In this document: positions 9,216 to 21,451 of the stretch, in pieces
Position numbering within the stretch: the stretch's first letter is position 1
How the letters are laid out: each line of letters starts with the position of its first letter
Source of the DNA: Massilia soli
GTDB lineage: Bacteria; Pseudomonadota; Gammaproteobacteria; Burkholderiales; Burkholderiaceae_D
Length of the DNA stretch: 64,000 bases
Reading direction: 5' to 3'
Assembly (NCBI RefSeq): GCF_016809835.1
Contig: NZ_JAFBIL020000002.1
Location: forward strand, 186,001-250,000
Position numbers and translations under genes: made by a program
The notes under the pieces: generated by a model
What the model was told of the DNA's origin: nothing
Databases searched by the model: none
What the model saw: the letters and a program-made list of their open reading frames with translations, nothing else

Positions 9216-9971
9216 ATGTGGCCCTATCCCAAGGTTGTCGCCCACCGTGGCGGCGGCAAGATGGCTCCCGAAAACACCCTCGCGGCATTGCTGTGCGGGC
9301 TGGAGTATGGCTTCCACGCGGTTGAGTTCGACGTGATGCTGGCGCGCGACGGCGTGCCGGTGGTTGTCCACGATCCTTATCTTGGCCGCACCATCCCCGG
9401 TTCCGGCAATATCTACGACTACGATGCCGCCGAGCTCGTCACCATGGATGCCGGCAGCTGGTTCGCGCCGCGTTTCAAGGGCGAACCGGTGCCCCTGTAT
9501 GTCCAGTTCGTCGATGCCTGCCGACAGCACGGCATCTGGATGAATGTCGAAATCAAGCCGGCCCCGGGCTTCGAGGAGGAAACGGGCAGGGCCGTCGCTA
9601 CCCTGACCCAGGCCCTGTTCGGGCTGCAGATCGCCGCCGACGACCCGCTACAGGTGCCGCTGTTCTCCTCGTTCAGCACGGTCGCGCTGGAGGCAGCCCG
9701 GCTTGCCGCACCCGCGATTCCGCGCGCGTTGCTGCTCGACGACGCGCCGGCCGACTGGCGCGATCAGGCCAAACGGCTCGACGCCGTGGCGATCCACGTC
9801 AACCACAAGAAGCTCACGCGCCAGTTCGCGCGCGACATCAGGGACGCCGGCCTCGGCCTGTTTTGCTACACCGTCAACGACCCGGTGCGGGCGCGCGAGC
9901 TGCTCAGCTGGGGCGTGGACGCGCTTTGCACCGACCGGATCGATATCATCGGGGCAGATTTCGCAGGCTGA
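9216..9971 (+). CDS. ugpQ: Glycerophosphodiester phosphodiesterase
   Basis: Hydrolyses glycerophosphodiesters from phospholipid turnover to glycerol-3-phosphate and an alcohol. The GDPD TIM-barrel signature is complete: VAHRGGG then APENTLAA near the N-terminus, VEFDVMLARDGVPVVVHD, and MNVEIKP for the metal and catalytic residues. About 251 residues with no signal peptide suggest the cytoplasmic UgpQ type. The ATG at 9216 is chosen; an in-frame TTG two codons earlier is possible. It sits between a DUF1294 gene and alaS with no other phospholipid genes nearby. Confidence 0.93.
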   Translation: MWPYPKVVAHRGGGKMAPENTLAALLCGLEYGFHAVEFDVMLARDGVPVVVHDPYLGRTIPGSGNIYDYDAAELVTMDAGSWFAPRFKGEPVPLYVQFVDACRQHGIWMNVEIKPAPGFEEETGRAVATLTQALFGLQIAADDPLQVPLFSSFSTVALEAARLAAPAIPRALLLDDAPADWRDQAKRLDAVAIHVNHKKLTRQFARDIRDAGLGLFCYTVNDPVRARELLSWGVDALCTDRIDIIGADFAG

Positions 9972-9978
9972 CCTACGC

Positions 9979-9984
9979 TATAAT
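9979..9984 (+). promoter_or_regulatory. -10 element of the alaS promoter
   Basis: A perfect TATAAT lies 39 bases upstream of the chosen alaS start. No convincing -35 is visible at the usual distance. Transcription would begin near 9991, which favours the ATG at 10023 over the one at 9999. Confidence 0.5.
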
Positions 9985-10022
9985 CGTTTTTTTATAGCAT
10001 GCTGCCCGAACTCGCCCCCAAC

Positions 10023-12632
<2,610 letters not shown>

Positions 12633-12651
12633 TTATCGTCACCCGCTACGG

Positions 12652-12671
12652 GGCCCGGCGCTTGCCGGGCC
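12652..12671 (+). terminator. GC-rich hairpin after alaS
   Basis: A perfect 8-bp stem (GGCCCGGC with GCCGGGCC) closes a GCTT loop 20 bases after the alaS stop. A T-rich stretch follows only after a short gap (CTCTTTGTTTTC), so it may be a weak intrinsic terminator or simply a repeat. Confidence 0.45.
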
Positions 12672-12807
12672 TAAGCTCTTTGTTTTCAGTTCGTCAACTG
12701 TGGTTGTGATTTAACAACGTCCAAGATAAATATTGGTGCGGTGCGTCATGATCTGGAAATAGGAGTAGTATGCGATTGCGTAACCCAACAAACCTGCAGA
12801 GCAATCG

Positions 12808-13065
12808 ATGAGCGACACCCTACTCGACAGCGAGATCATGGAATACCAGAAAGAACTCGACGCACGAGGCTTGAACTGCCCTTTGCCTATTCTCAAGGCA
12901 AAAAAGGCCCTGGCTGAAATGGAAACAGGCGAAGTCCTGCGGATTATCGCAACCGACTCCGGTTCGGTGCGCGATTTCCAGGCCTTTGCCAAGCAGACCG
13001 GCAATGCCCTCGTATCGCACACCCAAAACGGCCACGAATTTGTATTTTTGATGCGCCGCAAGTAA
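12808..13065 (+). CDS. tusA: TusA-family sulfurtransferase
   Basis: A SirA/TusA-like sulfur-carrier protein of 85 residues. The conserved CPxP signature is seen as ARGLNCPLPILKAKKAL, in which the Cys would carry persulfide. The rest, VLRIIATDSGSVRDF and a basic C-terminus, fits the two-layer alpha/beta fold. Such proteins deliver sulfur for tRNA 2-thiouridine or cofactor synthesis. No partner tus genes lie nearby, so the exact pathway is open. An ATG at 12838 is an equally good start and matches many homologues. Confidence 0.87.
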   Translation: MSDTLLDSEIMEYQKELDARGLNCPLPILKAKKALAEMETGEVLRIIATDSGSVRDFQAFAKQTGNALVSHTQNGHEFVFLMRRK

Positions 13066-13250
13066 AACCGCAACATGGTGCGGGCGCCCGCCCGCATCCA
13101 TCGTGTTTTTCTCCCCCTGACCACCGATTGCAGTGCGGCGCCATGCACGCACGGCATCGGCACGTCCTATGCATATCACGATAGCTGTTGCACTCTTGCC
13201 AATCTTGGCGCAAGCTTGCGGCTCCTCACCGACTTGCACTGGCTATTCCC

Positions 13251-14960
13251 ATGCGCATCAATCTTCGCCCGCGTCACTTCCACCGCCTGAGCATGCTCGC
13301 ATTGTCGCTGTCGGTGATCGGCGCCTGCACGATGCTGCCGCTGGCGGTCGACACCAGCGCCACCGCGCCGGTGCTCGATGGCTACGGCGCGGCCACGCTG
13401 GTACCGTCGCAGGCCAACGACGCCGCACGCGCCCTGTTCGCGCAAGGAATGTCGCAGGCATATGCGTTCAACCGCCCGGAGGCGATCCGCGCCTTCAAGG
13501 CCGCGCTGGCGCAGGATCCGGCATGCGGCTTGTGCGCCTGGGGCGCGGCCGCGATGATGGGTCCCAACATCAACAACAGCAGCCGGGGCGACCTGACCGA
13601 AGCGATCAAATACGCCGACTACGCGGTGCGCCGCAGTGCCGGCGCCTCAGCCCGCGACCGCGACCTGATTGCTGCCCTGGCGCTGCGCTATGGCCACAAG
13701 TCGGCCAGCGCCGTCGCGATCACGTATGCCGCCATCTGCCGCGCAGCGGAGACTGGCCCACGCGCTGATCCGCTCGACCTCGCCTACGCCGCGCAGATGC
13801 GCGAGCTGACGGCGCGCTATCCGCATGATCCCGATGTGCTGATCTTCTACGCCGAAGCCGAAATGGTGGCCACGCGCGGCGGCTGGTGGGACGAGGCAAC
13901 CGGCAAGCCGAAGGGCCGCATCGGCGAAGTGGCCAGCATGGTCGAAGCCGCTCTGGGGAAGCAGCCCGACCACGTTGGGCTGAACCACTACATGATCCAT
14001 GCGGTGGATGCGGTGCCGGTGGCCGCGCGCGCGGTGGCCGCGGCAGACCGCCTCGGCAAGCTGGCGCCGAAGTCGCCGCACTTGCTGCACATGCCGTCGC
14101 ACACCTATGCCAACGTTGGCCGTTACGCCGATGCGACCCGGGTCAACCAGCTTGCGGTGGCGGCCGACCTGGCCTTCTTCGCCGAGCTGAAAAAGCAGGG
14201 CTACAAGGTCAGCATGGATTGGCGCGAGCACAATACGCACTTCCAGTGGTACGGTGCGCTGATGGAAGGGCGCACCGCGCTCGCCATGGAATCGGCGCGC
14301 GCCACCGCGGCGCTGGCAAATGGCGACAGCGTGTGGGCCGACTATATGCGCAGCGTACCGGTGCTGACCTTGCTGCACTTGCAGCGCTGGGATGAACTTG
14401 CCAGCGAGCCGCTGGCTCCGGGCGACAAAGGGGTCTACGCCGTGATCTCGCAGATGGGGCGCGGGATCGCGCAGGCACGCAGCGGCAAGCCCGTTGAAGC
14501 GCGCGCCACGCTGGCCGTCCTCAAACCGAAGGTGGCGGCGCTGGCCGCCAGTCATGCCGGCGCAGGGCGTTTTGCGCAAATGATCCGCGGGGTCGCGACC
14601 AGTTCCGAAGCGCAGCTCGGGGCCGAGATCGCGCTGGCCGATGGCCGTCTCGACGACGCCCTCAAGCTGCAGGCGCAGGCCGCTGAAGCCGGTGCGGCGG
14701 CAGACCGCACCGAGCCGCCGATGCTGGCGGGCGGACCGCGGATTCGCCTCGGCGCGCTGCAGATGCGCGCCGGGCGTTACGCCGAGGCTGAACAAACCTA
14801 CCGCGCCAGCCTGGCACAGCATCCCGCTAACGGCTGGGCTTTGAATGGCCTGGAAAAGGCGCTGGCGGGGCAGGGCAAGACGCTTGAGGCGCAAGCGGTA
14901 CGACGCGACCTGGCAGTGAGCTGGGCGCTGGCCGACGCCAGCGTGCGCGACCCGCAATAA
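13251..14960 (+). CDS. TPR-containing probable lipoprotein
   Basis: About 569 residues. The N-terminus is a signal sequence ending in a lipobox-like IGAC, suggesting outer-membrane or periplasmic anchoring, though the box is not ideal. The rest is helical and Ala-rich with TPR-like repeats: a block around AFNRPEAIRAFKAALAQDP, a central HMPSHTYANVGRYADA segment, and C-terminal RAGRYAEAEQTYRASLAQHP. Proteins of this type are common in Oxalobacteraceae without known function. The ATG at 13251 was chosen to place the signal sequence at the N-terminus. It is separate from the etf operon. Confidence 0.8.
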   Translation: MRINLRPRHFHRLSMLALSLSVIGACTMLPLAVDTSATAPVLDGYGAATLVPSQANDAARALFAQGMSQAYAFNRPEAIRAFKAALAQDPACGLCAWGAAAMMGPNINNSSRGDLTEAIKYADYAVRRSAGASARDRDLIAALALRYGHKSASAVAITYAAICRAAETGPRADPLDLAYAAQMRELTARYPHDPDVLIFYAEAEMVATRGGWWDEATGKPKGRIGEVASMVEAALGKQPDHVGLNHYMIHAVDAVPVAARAVAAADRLGKLAPKSPHLLHMPSHTYANVGRYADATRVNQLAVAADLAFFAELKKQGYKVSMDWREHNTHFQWYGALMEGRTALAMESARATAALANGDSVWADYMRSVPVLTLLHLQRWDELASEPLAPGDKGVYAVISQMGRGIAQARSGKPVEARATLAVLKPKVAALAASHAGAGRFAQMIRGVATSSEAQLGAEIALADGRLDDALKLQAQAAEAGAAADRTEPPMLAGGPRIRLGALQMRAGRYAEAEQTYRASLAQHPANGWALNGLEKALAGQGKTLEAQAVRRDLAVSWALADASVRDPQ

Positions 14961-15056
14961 CGGGGTTCGTGGTAACGTTGAGCAAATTTAGGCGAAATCC
15001 TCTAGCCGAAAATCGCACGATCGTGCTTTAATTCTGTCGAGTTGAGCTTTTTCTCT

Positions 15057-15062
15057 TATAAT
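15057..15062 (+). promoter_or_regulatory. -10 element of the etfBA promoter
   Basis: A perfect TATAAT lies 51 bases before the etfB start. The -35 region is poor. It is the only obvious promoter signal in the 153-base gap before the etf operon. Confidence 0.45.
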
Positions 15063-15113
15063 CTAGGCCACTTTAGTCAGACACCCAATTTCTAATTTCC
15101 CAAAGGCACACCT

Positions 15114-15863
15114 ATGAAAGTCCTGGTACCCGTCAAACGCGTGGTCGACTACAACGTCAAAGTGCGCGTGAAATCCGACGGCAGCGGCGTCGATATCGCC
15201 AATGTCAAAATGTCGATGAATCCATTCGACGAGATCGCGCTGGAAGAAGCGATGCGCCTGAAGGAAGCGGGCAAGGTCACTGAAGTGGTCGCGGTATCGT
15301 GCGGCGTCACCCAATGCCAGGAAACCCTGCGCACCGGCATGGCGATCGGCGCCGACCGCGGCATCCTGGTCGAAACCAGCGCCGAACTCGAGCCGCTGGC
15401 GGTGGCCAAGCTGCTCAAGGCGCTGGCCGACAAGGAGCAGCCGCAGCTGATCATCCTGGGCAAGCAGGCGATCGACGACGACTCCAACCAGACCGGCCAG
15501 ATGCTCGCGGCCATGCTGGACTGGCCGCAGGCGACGTTCGCCTCCAAGGTCGTGCTGGAAGACGGCAAGGTCACCGTGACGCGCGAAGTGGACGGCGGCC
15601 TGGAAACCCTGGCCTTGACGCTCCCTGCGATCATCACCACCGACCTGCGCCTGAACGAGCCGCGCTATGTGACGCTGCCGAACATCATGAAGGCCAAGAA
15701 GAAGCCGCTCGAAACCGTCAAGCCGGAAGACCTGGGCGTTGACGTGACCGCGCGCCTGAAGACCCTCAAGGTCGTCGAGCCAGCCAAGCGTTCGGCCGGC
15801 ATCAAGGTGCCTGACGTGGCGACACTGGTTGCCAAGCTGCGCAACGAAGCCAAAGTTATCTGA
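15114..15863 (+). CDS. etfB: Electron transfer flavoprotein subunit beta
   Basis: Beta subunit of the heterodimeric ETF that takes electrons from acyl-CoA and related dehydrogenases and passes them to ETF:quinone oxidoreductase. It is 249 residues, full length. Typical segments are [18 protein letters not shown], the AMP-binding [16 protein letters not shown] and [18 protein letters not shown], the recognition loop for partner dehydrogenases. An AAGG precedes the ATG. It is followed after 39 bases by etfA and then an acyl-CoA dehydrogenase, so partner and client are encoded together. Confidence 0.97.
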   Translation: MKVLVPVKRVVDYNVKVRVKSDGSGVDIANVKMSMNPFDEIALEEAMRLKEAGKVTEVVAVSCGVTQCQETLRTGMAIGADRGILVETSAELEPLAVAKLLKALADKEQPQLIILGKQAIDDDSNQTGQMLAAMLDWPQATFASKVVLEDGKVTVTREVDGGLETLALTLPAIITTDLRLNEPRYVTLPNIMKAKKKPLETVKPEDLGVDVTARLKTLKVVEPAKRSAGIKVPDVATLVAKLRNEAKVI

Positions 15864-15902
15864 TCGCGGCCTGGCCGTTCACACAAAACATTAGGAACAA
15901 TC

Positions 15903-16835
15903 ATGGTCGCATTAGTCATTGCTGAACACGACAACGCCTCCCTCAAGGGAAGCACCCACCACACCGTCACCGCCGCAGCACAGTGCGGCGGCGACGTGCA
16001 CATCCTGGTCGCCGGTTCGAACTGCGGCGCCGCTGCCGCCGAAGCCGCGCAGATCGCCGGCGTCACCAAGGTGCTGGTGGCTGACGCCGCCCACTTCGCC
16101 GATGGCCTGGCCGAAAACGTCGCCGAGCAGGTGCTGGCGCTGGCGTCCTCGTACTCGCACATCCTGGCCCCGGCTACCGCCTACGGCAAGAACATCCTGC
16201 CACGCGTGGCAGCCAAGCTGGACGTCGCGCAGATCTCCGAAATCACCAAGGTCGATTCGCCGGACACGTTCGAGCGTCCGATCTACGCCGGCAACGCGAT
16301 CGCCACCGTGCAGTCGGGCGACAAGGTCAAGGTCATCACCGTACGCACCACCGGTTTCGATTCGGCTGCCGCCACCGGCGGTTCGGCTGCGACCGAAGCG
16401 GTGACGGCGGTTGGCGATTCGGGCAAGTCGAGCTTTGTCGGCCGCGAGCTGGCCAAGTCGGACCGTCCGGAACTGACGGCTGCGAAGATCATCGTCTCCG
16501 GCGGCCGCGGCATGGGCTCGGGCGACAACTTCAAGCTGCTCGAGCCGCTGGCCGACCGCCTCGGCGCCGCCATGGGCGCGTCGCGCGCGGCGGTCGATGC
16601 GGGCTACGTGCCGAACGACTGGCAGGTTGGCCAGACCGGCAAGATCGTCGCGCCATCGCTGTACATCGCCGTCGGCATCTCCGGCGCGATCCAGCACCTG
16701 GCCGGCATGAAGGACTCGAAGACCATCGTTGCGATCAACAAGGATCCGGAAGCGCCGATCTTCTCGGTCGCCGACTACGGCATCGTTGGCGACCTGTTCG
16801 AAGTGGTTCCGGCGCTGGTCAAAGAACTCGGCTAA
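15903..16835 (+). CDS. etfA: Electron transfer flavoprotein subunit alpha
   Basis: Alpha subunit of ETF, which carries the FAD. It is 310 residues. The C-terminal FAD domain has the diagnostic run [20 protein letters not shown] followed by [20 protein letters not shown], and ends [12 protein letters not shown]. The N-terminal domain pairs with EtfB. An AGGAA ribosome binding site is present. It lies in an operon with etfB, and a long hairpin repeat separates it from the acyl-CoA dehydrogenase gene downstream. Confidence 0.97.
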   Translation: MVALVIAEHDNASLKGSTHHTVTAAAQCGGDVHILVAGSNCGAAAAEAAQIAGVTKVLVADAAHFADGLAENVAEQVLALASSYSHILAPATAYGKNILPRVAAKLDVAQISEITKVDSPDTFERPIYAGNAIATVQSGDKVKVITVRTTGFDSAAATGGSAATEAVTAVGDSGKSSFVGRELAKSDRPELTAAKIIVSGGRGMGSGDNFKLLEPLADRLGAAMGASRAAVDAGYVPNDWQVGQTGKIVAPSLYIAVGISGAIQHLAGMKDSKTIVAINKDPEAPIFSVADYGIVGDLFEVVPALVKELG

Positions 16836-16858
16836 GAACAACATAATCGCGATCCATC

Positions 16859-16935
16859 CGTAGGGTGGAAGAGCGCAGCGTTATCCACCGGTTGACAGTG
16901 AATCGGTGGATCGCGCTTCGCTCTTCCACCCTACG
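16859..16935. repeat. Intergenic palindromic repeat between etfA and acyl-CoA dehydrogenase
   Basis: A 77-base palindrome. Perfect 17-base outer arms (CGTAGGGTGGAAGAGCG at 16859-16875, mirrored at 16919-16935) enclose inner arms ATCCACCG (16883-16890) and CGGTGGAT (16904-16911). It lies entirely between the two genes and would form a strong hairpin in the transcript. The CGTAGGGTGGA end is one I recall from dispersed intergenic repeats in many Proteobacteria. Confidence 0.75.
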
Positions 16936-16960
16936 TGACCATTAAAACCAGGAGATCAAA

Positions 16961-18751
16961 GTGAGCTACAACGCCCCACTGAAAGACATGCTGTTCGTGA
17001 TGAACGAGCTGGCCGACATGTCCGCCATCAGCCAGCTGCCAGGCTGCGAAGACGCAACCGCCGACACCGTCGAAGCGGTGCTCGAAGAGAATGCGAAATT
17101 TTGTGGCGGCGTGATCGCCCCGCTGAACCACCCGAGCGACAAGGAGCCAAGCTTCTGGCACGACGGCCAGGTGACGACCTCCAAAGGCTTCAAGGAAGCC
17201 TTCAAGAGCTTCGGCGAAGCTGGCTGGCAGGGTTTGCAGCATCCGGTCGAATTCGGCGGCCAGGGCCTGCCCAAGCTGGTCGCAACGCCATGCATCGAGA
17301 TGCTGCACGCCTCGTCGCTGTCGTTCGCACTGTGCCCGCTGTTGACCGACGGCGCCATCGAAGCGCTGCTGACGGCCGGTACCGACGAACAGAAATCCAC
17401 TTACCTCGAGCCGCTCATCGCCGGCAAGTGGACCGGCACCATGAACCTCACCGAGCCGCAGGCCGGCTCCGACCTGGCCGCGGTGCGCACCCGCGCCGAG
17501 CCGCAAGGCGACGGTACCTACAAGGTTTTCGGCACCAAGATCTTCATCACCTACGGTGAGCACGACATGGCCGAGAACATCATCCACCTGGTGCTGGCGC
17601 GCACGCCGGACGCGCCTGCGGGCGTGAAGGGCATCTCGCTGTTCATCGTGCCGAAGTTCCTGGTCAACGCCGATGGCTCGCTGGGAGCGCGCAACGACGC
17701 GTACTGCGTCTCGATCGAACACAAGCTGGGCATCAAGGCCAGCCCGACCGCGGTGCTGCAGTTCGGCGACCACGGCGGCGCCATCGGCACGCTGGTGGGC
17801 GAAGAGAACCGCGGGCTCGAGTACATGTTCATCATGATGAACGCGGCGCGCTTCGGCGTCGGCATGCAGGGTATTTCGGTCGCCGACCGCGCATACCAGC
17901 AAGCTGCGGCTTTCGCCAAGGACCGCGTGCAGTCGCGCGACCTGGCCGGTTCCGCAGGCCCGGTCGCCATCATCAACCATCCGGACGTGCGCCGCATGCT
18001 GATGTCGATGCGTTCGCAAGTCGAGGCAGCGCGCGCGCTGGCGTATGTCGGCGCGGGCATCAGCGATGTCGCGCACTTCCATCCGGACGCCGACACGCGC
18101 AAGGCCAACCTGGCCGTGTACGAATACCTGGTCCCGGTCATCAAGGGCTGGTCGACCGAGATGTCCGAGACGGTCACGCGCGACGGCGTGCAGGTCCACG
18201 GCGGCATGGGCTTCATCGAAGAGACGGGCGCTGCGCAGCACTACCGCGATTCGAAGATCCTGTCGATCTACGAGGGCACCACCGCGATCCAGGCCAACGA
18301 CCTGGTTGGCCGCAAGACGGTGCGCGACGGCGGCGCTGTCGCCAGGGGCCTGATCGCGCAAGTGCGCGCCACCGAGGCCGAACTGCGTGCCGGCGACAAC
18401 GCCGACTTCACCGCGATTGCGCGCCAGCTGGCCGAGGGCAGCCGCGCGCTCGAGGAAGTGGTCGACTACATGGTCGCCAACATCAAGGGTGACATCAAGG
18501 GCGTGTTCTCGGGCAGCGTGCCGTACCTGAAGCTGGCCGGCATCGTGCTCGGTGGCTGGCAGATGGGACGCGCGGCATTGGCGGCCCAGCGCAAGCTGGC
18601 CGAGGGCGCGGGCGACGCGCAGTTCTACAAAGCCAAGATCGGCACCGCACGCTTCTTCGCCGACCATGTGCTGTCGCAGGCGTCGAGCCTGCGCAGTGCG
18701 ATCGTCGACGGCAGCGCGGGCGTGATGGCGCTGGACGTCGAGCAGTTCTAA
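16961..18751 (+). CDS. Acyl-CoA dehydrogenase, DmdC-like long form
   Basis: FAD enzyme that introduces a 2,3 double bond into an acyl-CoA and hands electrons to ETF. At 596 residues it is the long form with an extra N-terminal domain (about 1-40, starting SYNAPLKDMLFVMNEL) and an extra C-terminal domain, as in 3-methylmercaptopropionyl-CoA dehydrogenase. Visible motifs are NLTEPQAGSDLA and the catalytic YEGTTAIQ (Glu438). The start is a GTG with AGGAG upstream. Adjacent etfBA supports its role as ETF client. Similar genes are annotated broadly as fatty-acyl dehydrogenases, so the DmdC substrate is not proven. Confidence 0.92.
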   Translation: MSYNAPLKDMLFVMNELADMSAISQLPGCEDATADTVEAVLEENAKFCGGVIAPLNHPSDKEPSFWHDGQVTTSKGFKEAFKSFGEAGWQGLQHPVEFGGQGLPKLVATPCIEMLHASSLSFALCPLLTDGAIEALLTAGTDEQKSTYLEPLIAGKWTGTMNLTEPQAGSDLAAVRTRAEPQGDGTYKVFGTKIFITYGEHDMAENIIHLVLARTPDAPAGVKGISLFIVPKFLVNADGSLGARNDAYCVSIEHKLGIKASPTAVLQFGDHGGAIGTLVGEENRGLEYMFIMMNAARFGVGMQGISVADRAYQQAAAFAKDRVQSRDLAGSAGPVAIINHPDVRRMLMSMRSQVEAARALAYVGAGISDVAHFHPDADTRKANLAVYEYLVPVIKGWSTEMSETVTRDGVQVHGGMGFIEETGAAQHYRDSKILSIYEGTTAIQANDLVGRKTVRDGGAVARGLIAQVRATEAELRAGDNADFTAIARQLAEGSRALEEVVDYMVANIKGDIKGVFSGSVPYLKLAGIVLGGWQMGRAALAAQRKLAEGAGDAQFYKAKIGTARFFADHVLSQASSLRSAIVDGSAGVMALDVEQF

Positions 18752-18759
18752 GCTGTCGG

Positions 18760-18798
18760 GGCAGGGCGGACAGGCGCAAAGCGCGTGTCCGCCCTGCC
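18760..18798. terminator. Bidirectional hairpin between convergent genes
   Basis: Perfect 13-base arms GGCAGGGCGGACA (18760-18772) and TGTCCGCCCTGCC (18786-18798) enclose a GCGC-AAA-GCGC inner stem. It sits in the 57-base gap between two convergent genes and could terminate both transcripts, although no T tract follows on either side. Confidence 0.6.
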
Positions 18799-18808
18799 AG
18801 TTCCGGCA

Positions 18809-21247
18809 TCAGCCAGCGTACGGGACGTAGACGAAGCCGTTACCGATAAGGGTGGCCAGCGCGTCGATGTTTTCCTGGCTCTCGCTGATCGCGGCCAGCA
18901 CGTCCGCCTTCGGCGCGCCGTCCTTCACGACCTTGACCCAGTACTCGTAGCCGCCTGCATCGGGCTTTCGGTGCAGTACATTGGTGTACAGCTTTTCGAC
19001 GAACAGTTCCGCAGTCGGATTGTTGCCTCCATACAGATCGGCAAACTCTTTGCTGTTGACAAATCCAGCGGCAACGCCGGCCAGGCTGGCGCCGCCATCC
19101 ATCTGCTTCATCCAATAACCCAGGCCGCCGGTATCGGGGGCGCGGTCGAAGGCCGCCTGGTACAGGCGGAAGGTCTGGCCGCCGCTGCCGCTGATGTCGA
19201 GCGCGACGCTGGCGTCGGCAAATTTGAGGCGTTCAACGTTGGCCAGCGTGTCGACGCCATCCGGGCCGCTGACCGTAAAGCCCGAGCTGGTTTTGGCCAC
19301 CGTGTAGCCGGCCCGATTGCCGCTGAAGATCACCGTATCGAGGCCCGCGCCCGCGTTGACGGTATCGTTGCCCTTGCCGCTGTAAATGGTTTCCGCGGCT
19401 GCGCCGCCATTGACCTTGTCGCCGCGGTCGCTGGCGCGATACACGCCGGAAGCGGGAATCGTCGACGGGCCGACATTATTCAGCACCGAGAAGCCCGAGC
19501 TGCTCGCCTCGATCAGGTCGGGCTTGCCGTCGCCGTTGACGTCGGCGGCGACGATGTGCGCGCCGGTGCTGCTTTCCCAGCTCATGGTGAACTTGCCGAG
19601 GCCGTCATTGAGGAAGACCTTCGAGGTCTCGCTGGCCGTGCCGTCGGCAACGATATCCTGGTGGCCGTCGCCGTTGACGTCGATTGCGGTGGTGGACAGG
19701 AACCAGTTCGCATTCCCCGGGGGGCGCGTCGCGGTGCTCTGCGGCATGCGTGCCTGGGTCTCGTCATGGAACTGGCCGTTGCCGTCGTTGACCAGCAATT
19801 GCAGGTAAGGCGTGGTGTAGAAGTCGCCGTGGCTGCCGCCATTGGTTACTGACAGCACCAGGTCCGGCAAGGCGTCGCCGTTGAGGTTGATCGTTTCGAT
19901 GCCGATCACGATTTCCTTGGCGATTCCGCTGCGCGGGAGGTTGATCAGCGCCGACGACGCAAAGCTGCCGCGTCCATCGTTGAGTAACACCTGGCTCGGG
20001 CTGGCGCTGGCGTCCCAGGTCCCAAGCACGATGTCGTCGTAGCCGTCGTTATTCAGGTCGCGCAGCATCGACCAGGTATTGCCCGGGTTGTAGCCAGCCT
20101 GCGTCAGCGACGCCGGCAACAGCTGCTGCGAAACGACAAACTTGCCGGTGCCGTCATTGATCAGCAACTGGTTGGCGTTGCCGCTCGATTCATTGAGGGC
20201 GTTGACGAACAAGTCGAGGTGGCCGTCCTTGTTGACGTCGCCGACCGACGTGCCATGGTTCTGGCGCAGCGCCTGGGGCAGGTTGGCCGTCGCCACGTTG
20301 ATGGTGCCGGTCGTGCGCGACGACAGGTACAGCGAATTCTGCCCACCAGGAAATGGCGGCGCGTCGACGCCGAAATCCGGTGCGAAGATGTCGGTAATGC
20401 CATCCTTGTTGAAGTCGGCGGCGAAAATGCGCGGCACGTAGTTGATGTTCGGGATGGCGCCAAAAATCTTGGCCGACTGGTCGGTGAAGTTGCCGTTGCC
20501 GTCGCCGGCGAGGATTTGCAGCGGCGAGGCCGTCACGCCCATGTCGTCGGTGTTCGAGCGCACCACCAGGATGTCGAGCTTGCCGTCGCCGTTAAAGTCG
20601 CCGGCACGCAACTGCTGCACGAATTTCATCTCGCCGGCCTTGAGGCTGGTCGGGCTGCGAAGGAACCCGGTGCTGTCGTTGTACATGTCGCGCGACACCG
20701 TGACTTCGTCCGAGTTGGGGCCGGTAAACGAAATAGCCGCCACGCCCTTGGCCGTACTGGTGCCGTTGTCGCCGTTGGCCGTGTGCTTCTTGAGGGTGAA
20801 GGTGTCGCTGGCCTTGTCGTAGGTGATCGTCACCTCGCTCGACTTGACGCCGTACAGCACGACCTTGTCGCCGCCGCCGCCGCCGATGACGGTGTCGTTG
20901 CCACGGTTGAGCCAAAATTCCTCAGGCGCAGCGCTGCCGATGATTTCGTCGTTGAAGTTCGAATCCTGGATGTGGCGGATTCCGACCAGGCGGTCGACGG
21001 TGCCGTAACCATCATGAGCGATGCCGGTGGCGAGGTTCACTTTGATGCCGGCCGGCGAGGTCCAGTAGGCGGCGCCGACAGACATGCCGATGCCTGTGAG
21101 CGTGTCATTGCCCGCTTCGCCGATCAGGTTGCCGGTGCTGGCGGTGATGGTGTCGTTTCCTGCGCCGCCCCATATGTTGCTGTGGTCAGCAATGCCGAGT
21201 GCTTTTTGGTCGATGATGTCGTCGTTGGCGGTGCCGCGATAGTCCAT
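18809..21247 (-). CDS. FG-GAP/VCBS repeat secreted protein with DUF4214 C-terminus
   Basis: A large probably secreted protein of 812 residues. The N-terminal region has RTX-like GGxGND stretches (GGAGNDTI, RGNDTVIGGGGGD). The centre carries many VCBS/FG-GAP repeats of the form DFNGDGKLDI, likely a calcium-binding beta-propeller. Another GKGNDTVNAG block follows, then a C-terminal DUF4214 domain of about 130 residues with FDRAPDTGGLGYWM. There is no N-terminal signal peptide, which fits export by a type I system, but no transporter genes lie in this window. The ATG at 21247 with AGGA seven bases upstream is preferred over a TTG two codons earlier. Confidence 0.85.
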   Translation of the reverse strand: MDYRGTANDDIIDQKALGIADHSNIWGGAGNDTITASTGNLIGEAGNDTLTGIGMSVGAAYWTSPAGIKVNLATGIAHDGYGTVDRLVGIRHIQDSNFNDEIIGSAAPEEFWLNRGNDTVIGGGGGDKVVLYGVKSSEVTITYDKASDTFTLKKHTANGDNGTSTAKGVAAISFTGPNSDEVTVSRDMYNDSTGFLRSPTSLKAGEMKFVQQLRAGDFNGDGKLDILVVRSNTDDMGVTASPLQILAGDGNGNFTDQSAKIFGAIPNINYVPRIFAADFNKDGITDIFAPDFGVDAPPFPGGQNSLYLSSRTTGTINVATANLPQALRQNHGTSVGDVNKDGHLDLFVNALNESSGNANQLLINDGTGKFVVSQQLLPASLTQAGYNPGNTWSMLRDLNNDGYDDIVLGTWDASASPSQVLLNDGRGSFASSALINLPRSGIAKEIVIGIETINLNGDALPDLVLSVTNGGSHGDFYTTPYLQLLVNDGNGQFHDETQARMPQSTATRPPGNANWFLSTTAIDVNGDGHQDIVADGTASETSKVFLNDGLGKFTMSWESSTGAHIVAADVNGDGKPDLIEASSSGFSVLNNVGPSTIPASGVYRASDRGDKVNGGAAAETIYSGKGNDTVNAGAGLDTVIFSGNRAGYTVAKTSSGFTVSGPDGVDTLANVERLKFADASVALDISGSGGQTFRLYQAAFDRAPDTGGLGYWMKQMDGGASLAGVAAGFVNSKEFADLYGGNNPTAELFVEKLYTNVLHRKPDAGGYEYWVKVVKDGAPKADVLAAISESQENIDALATLIGNGFVYVPYAG

Positions 21248-21451
21248 TAACAATTCCTGTCAGATAGTTTTCTTATTGCATATTAGAATCTTGTTGTTCG
21301 TGAATGTCAATTTTCGGGGCGTGTGATTAGGCGTAAAACAGACAGCGATGGCTGTTCGTCAATTTCATCGCGGACTGAAACTTCGCGTCTATAATCGGGA
21401 GCATCCTCAGCCGTAGCGCTGTGTTGCCAGAACTGAAAAGGTTGCCCCGAA

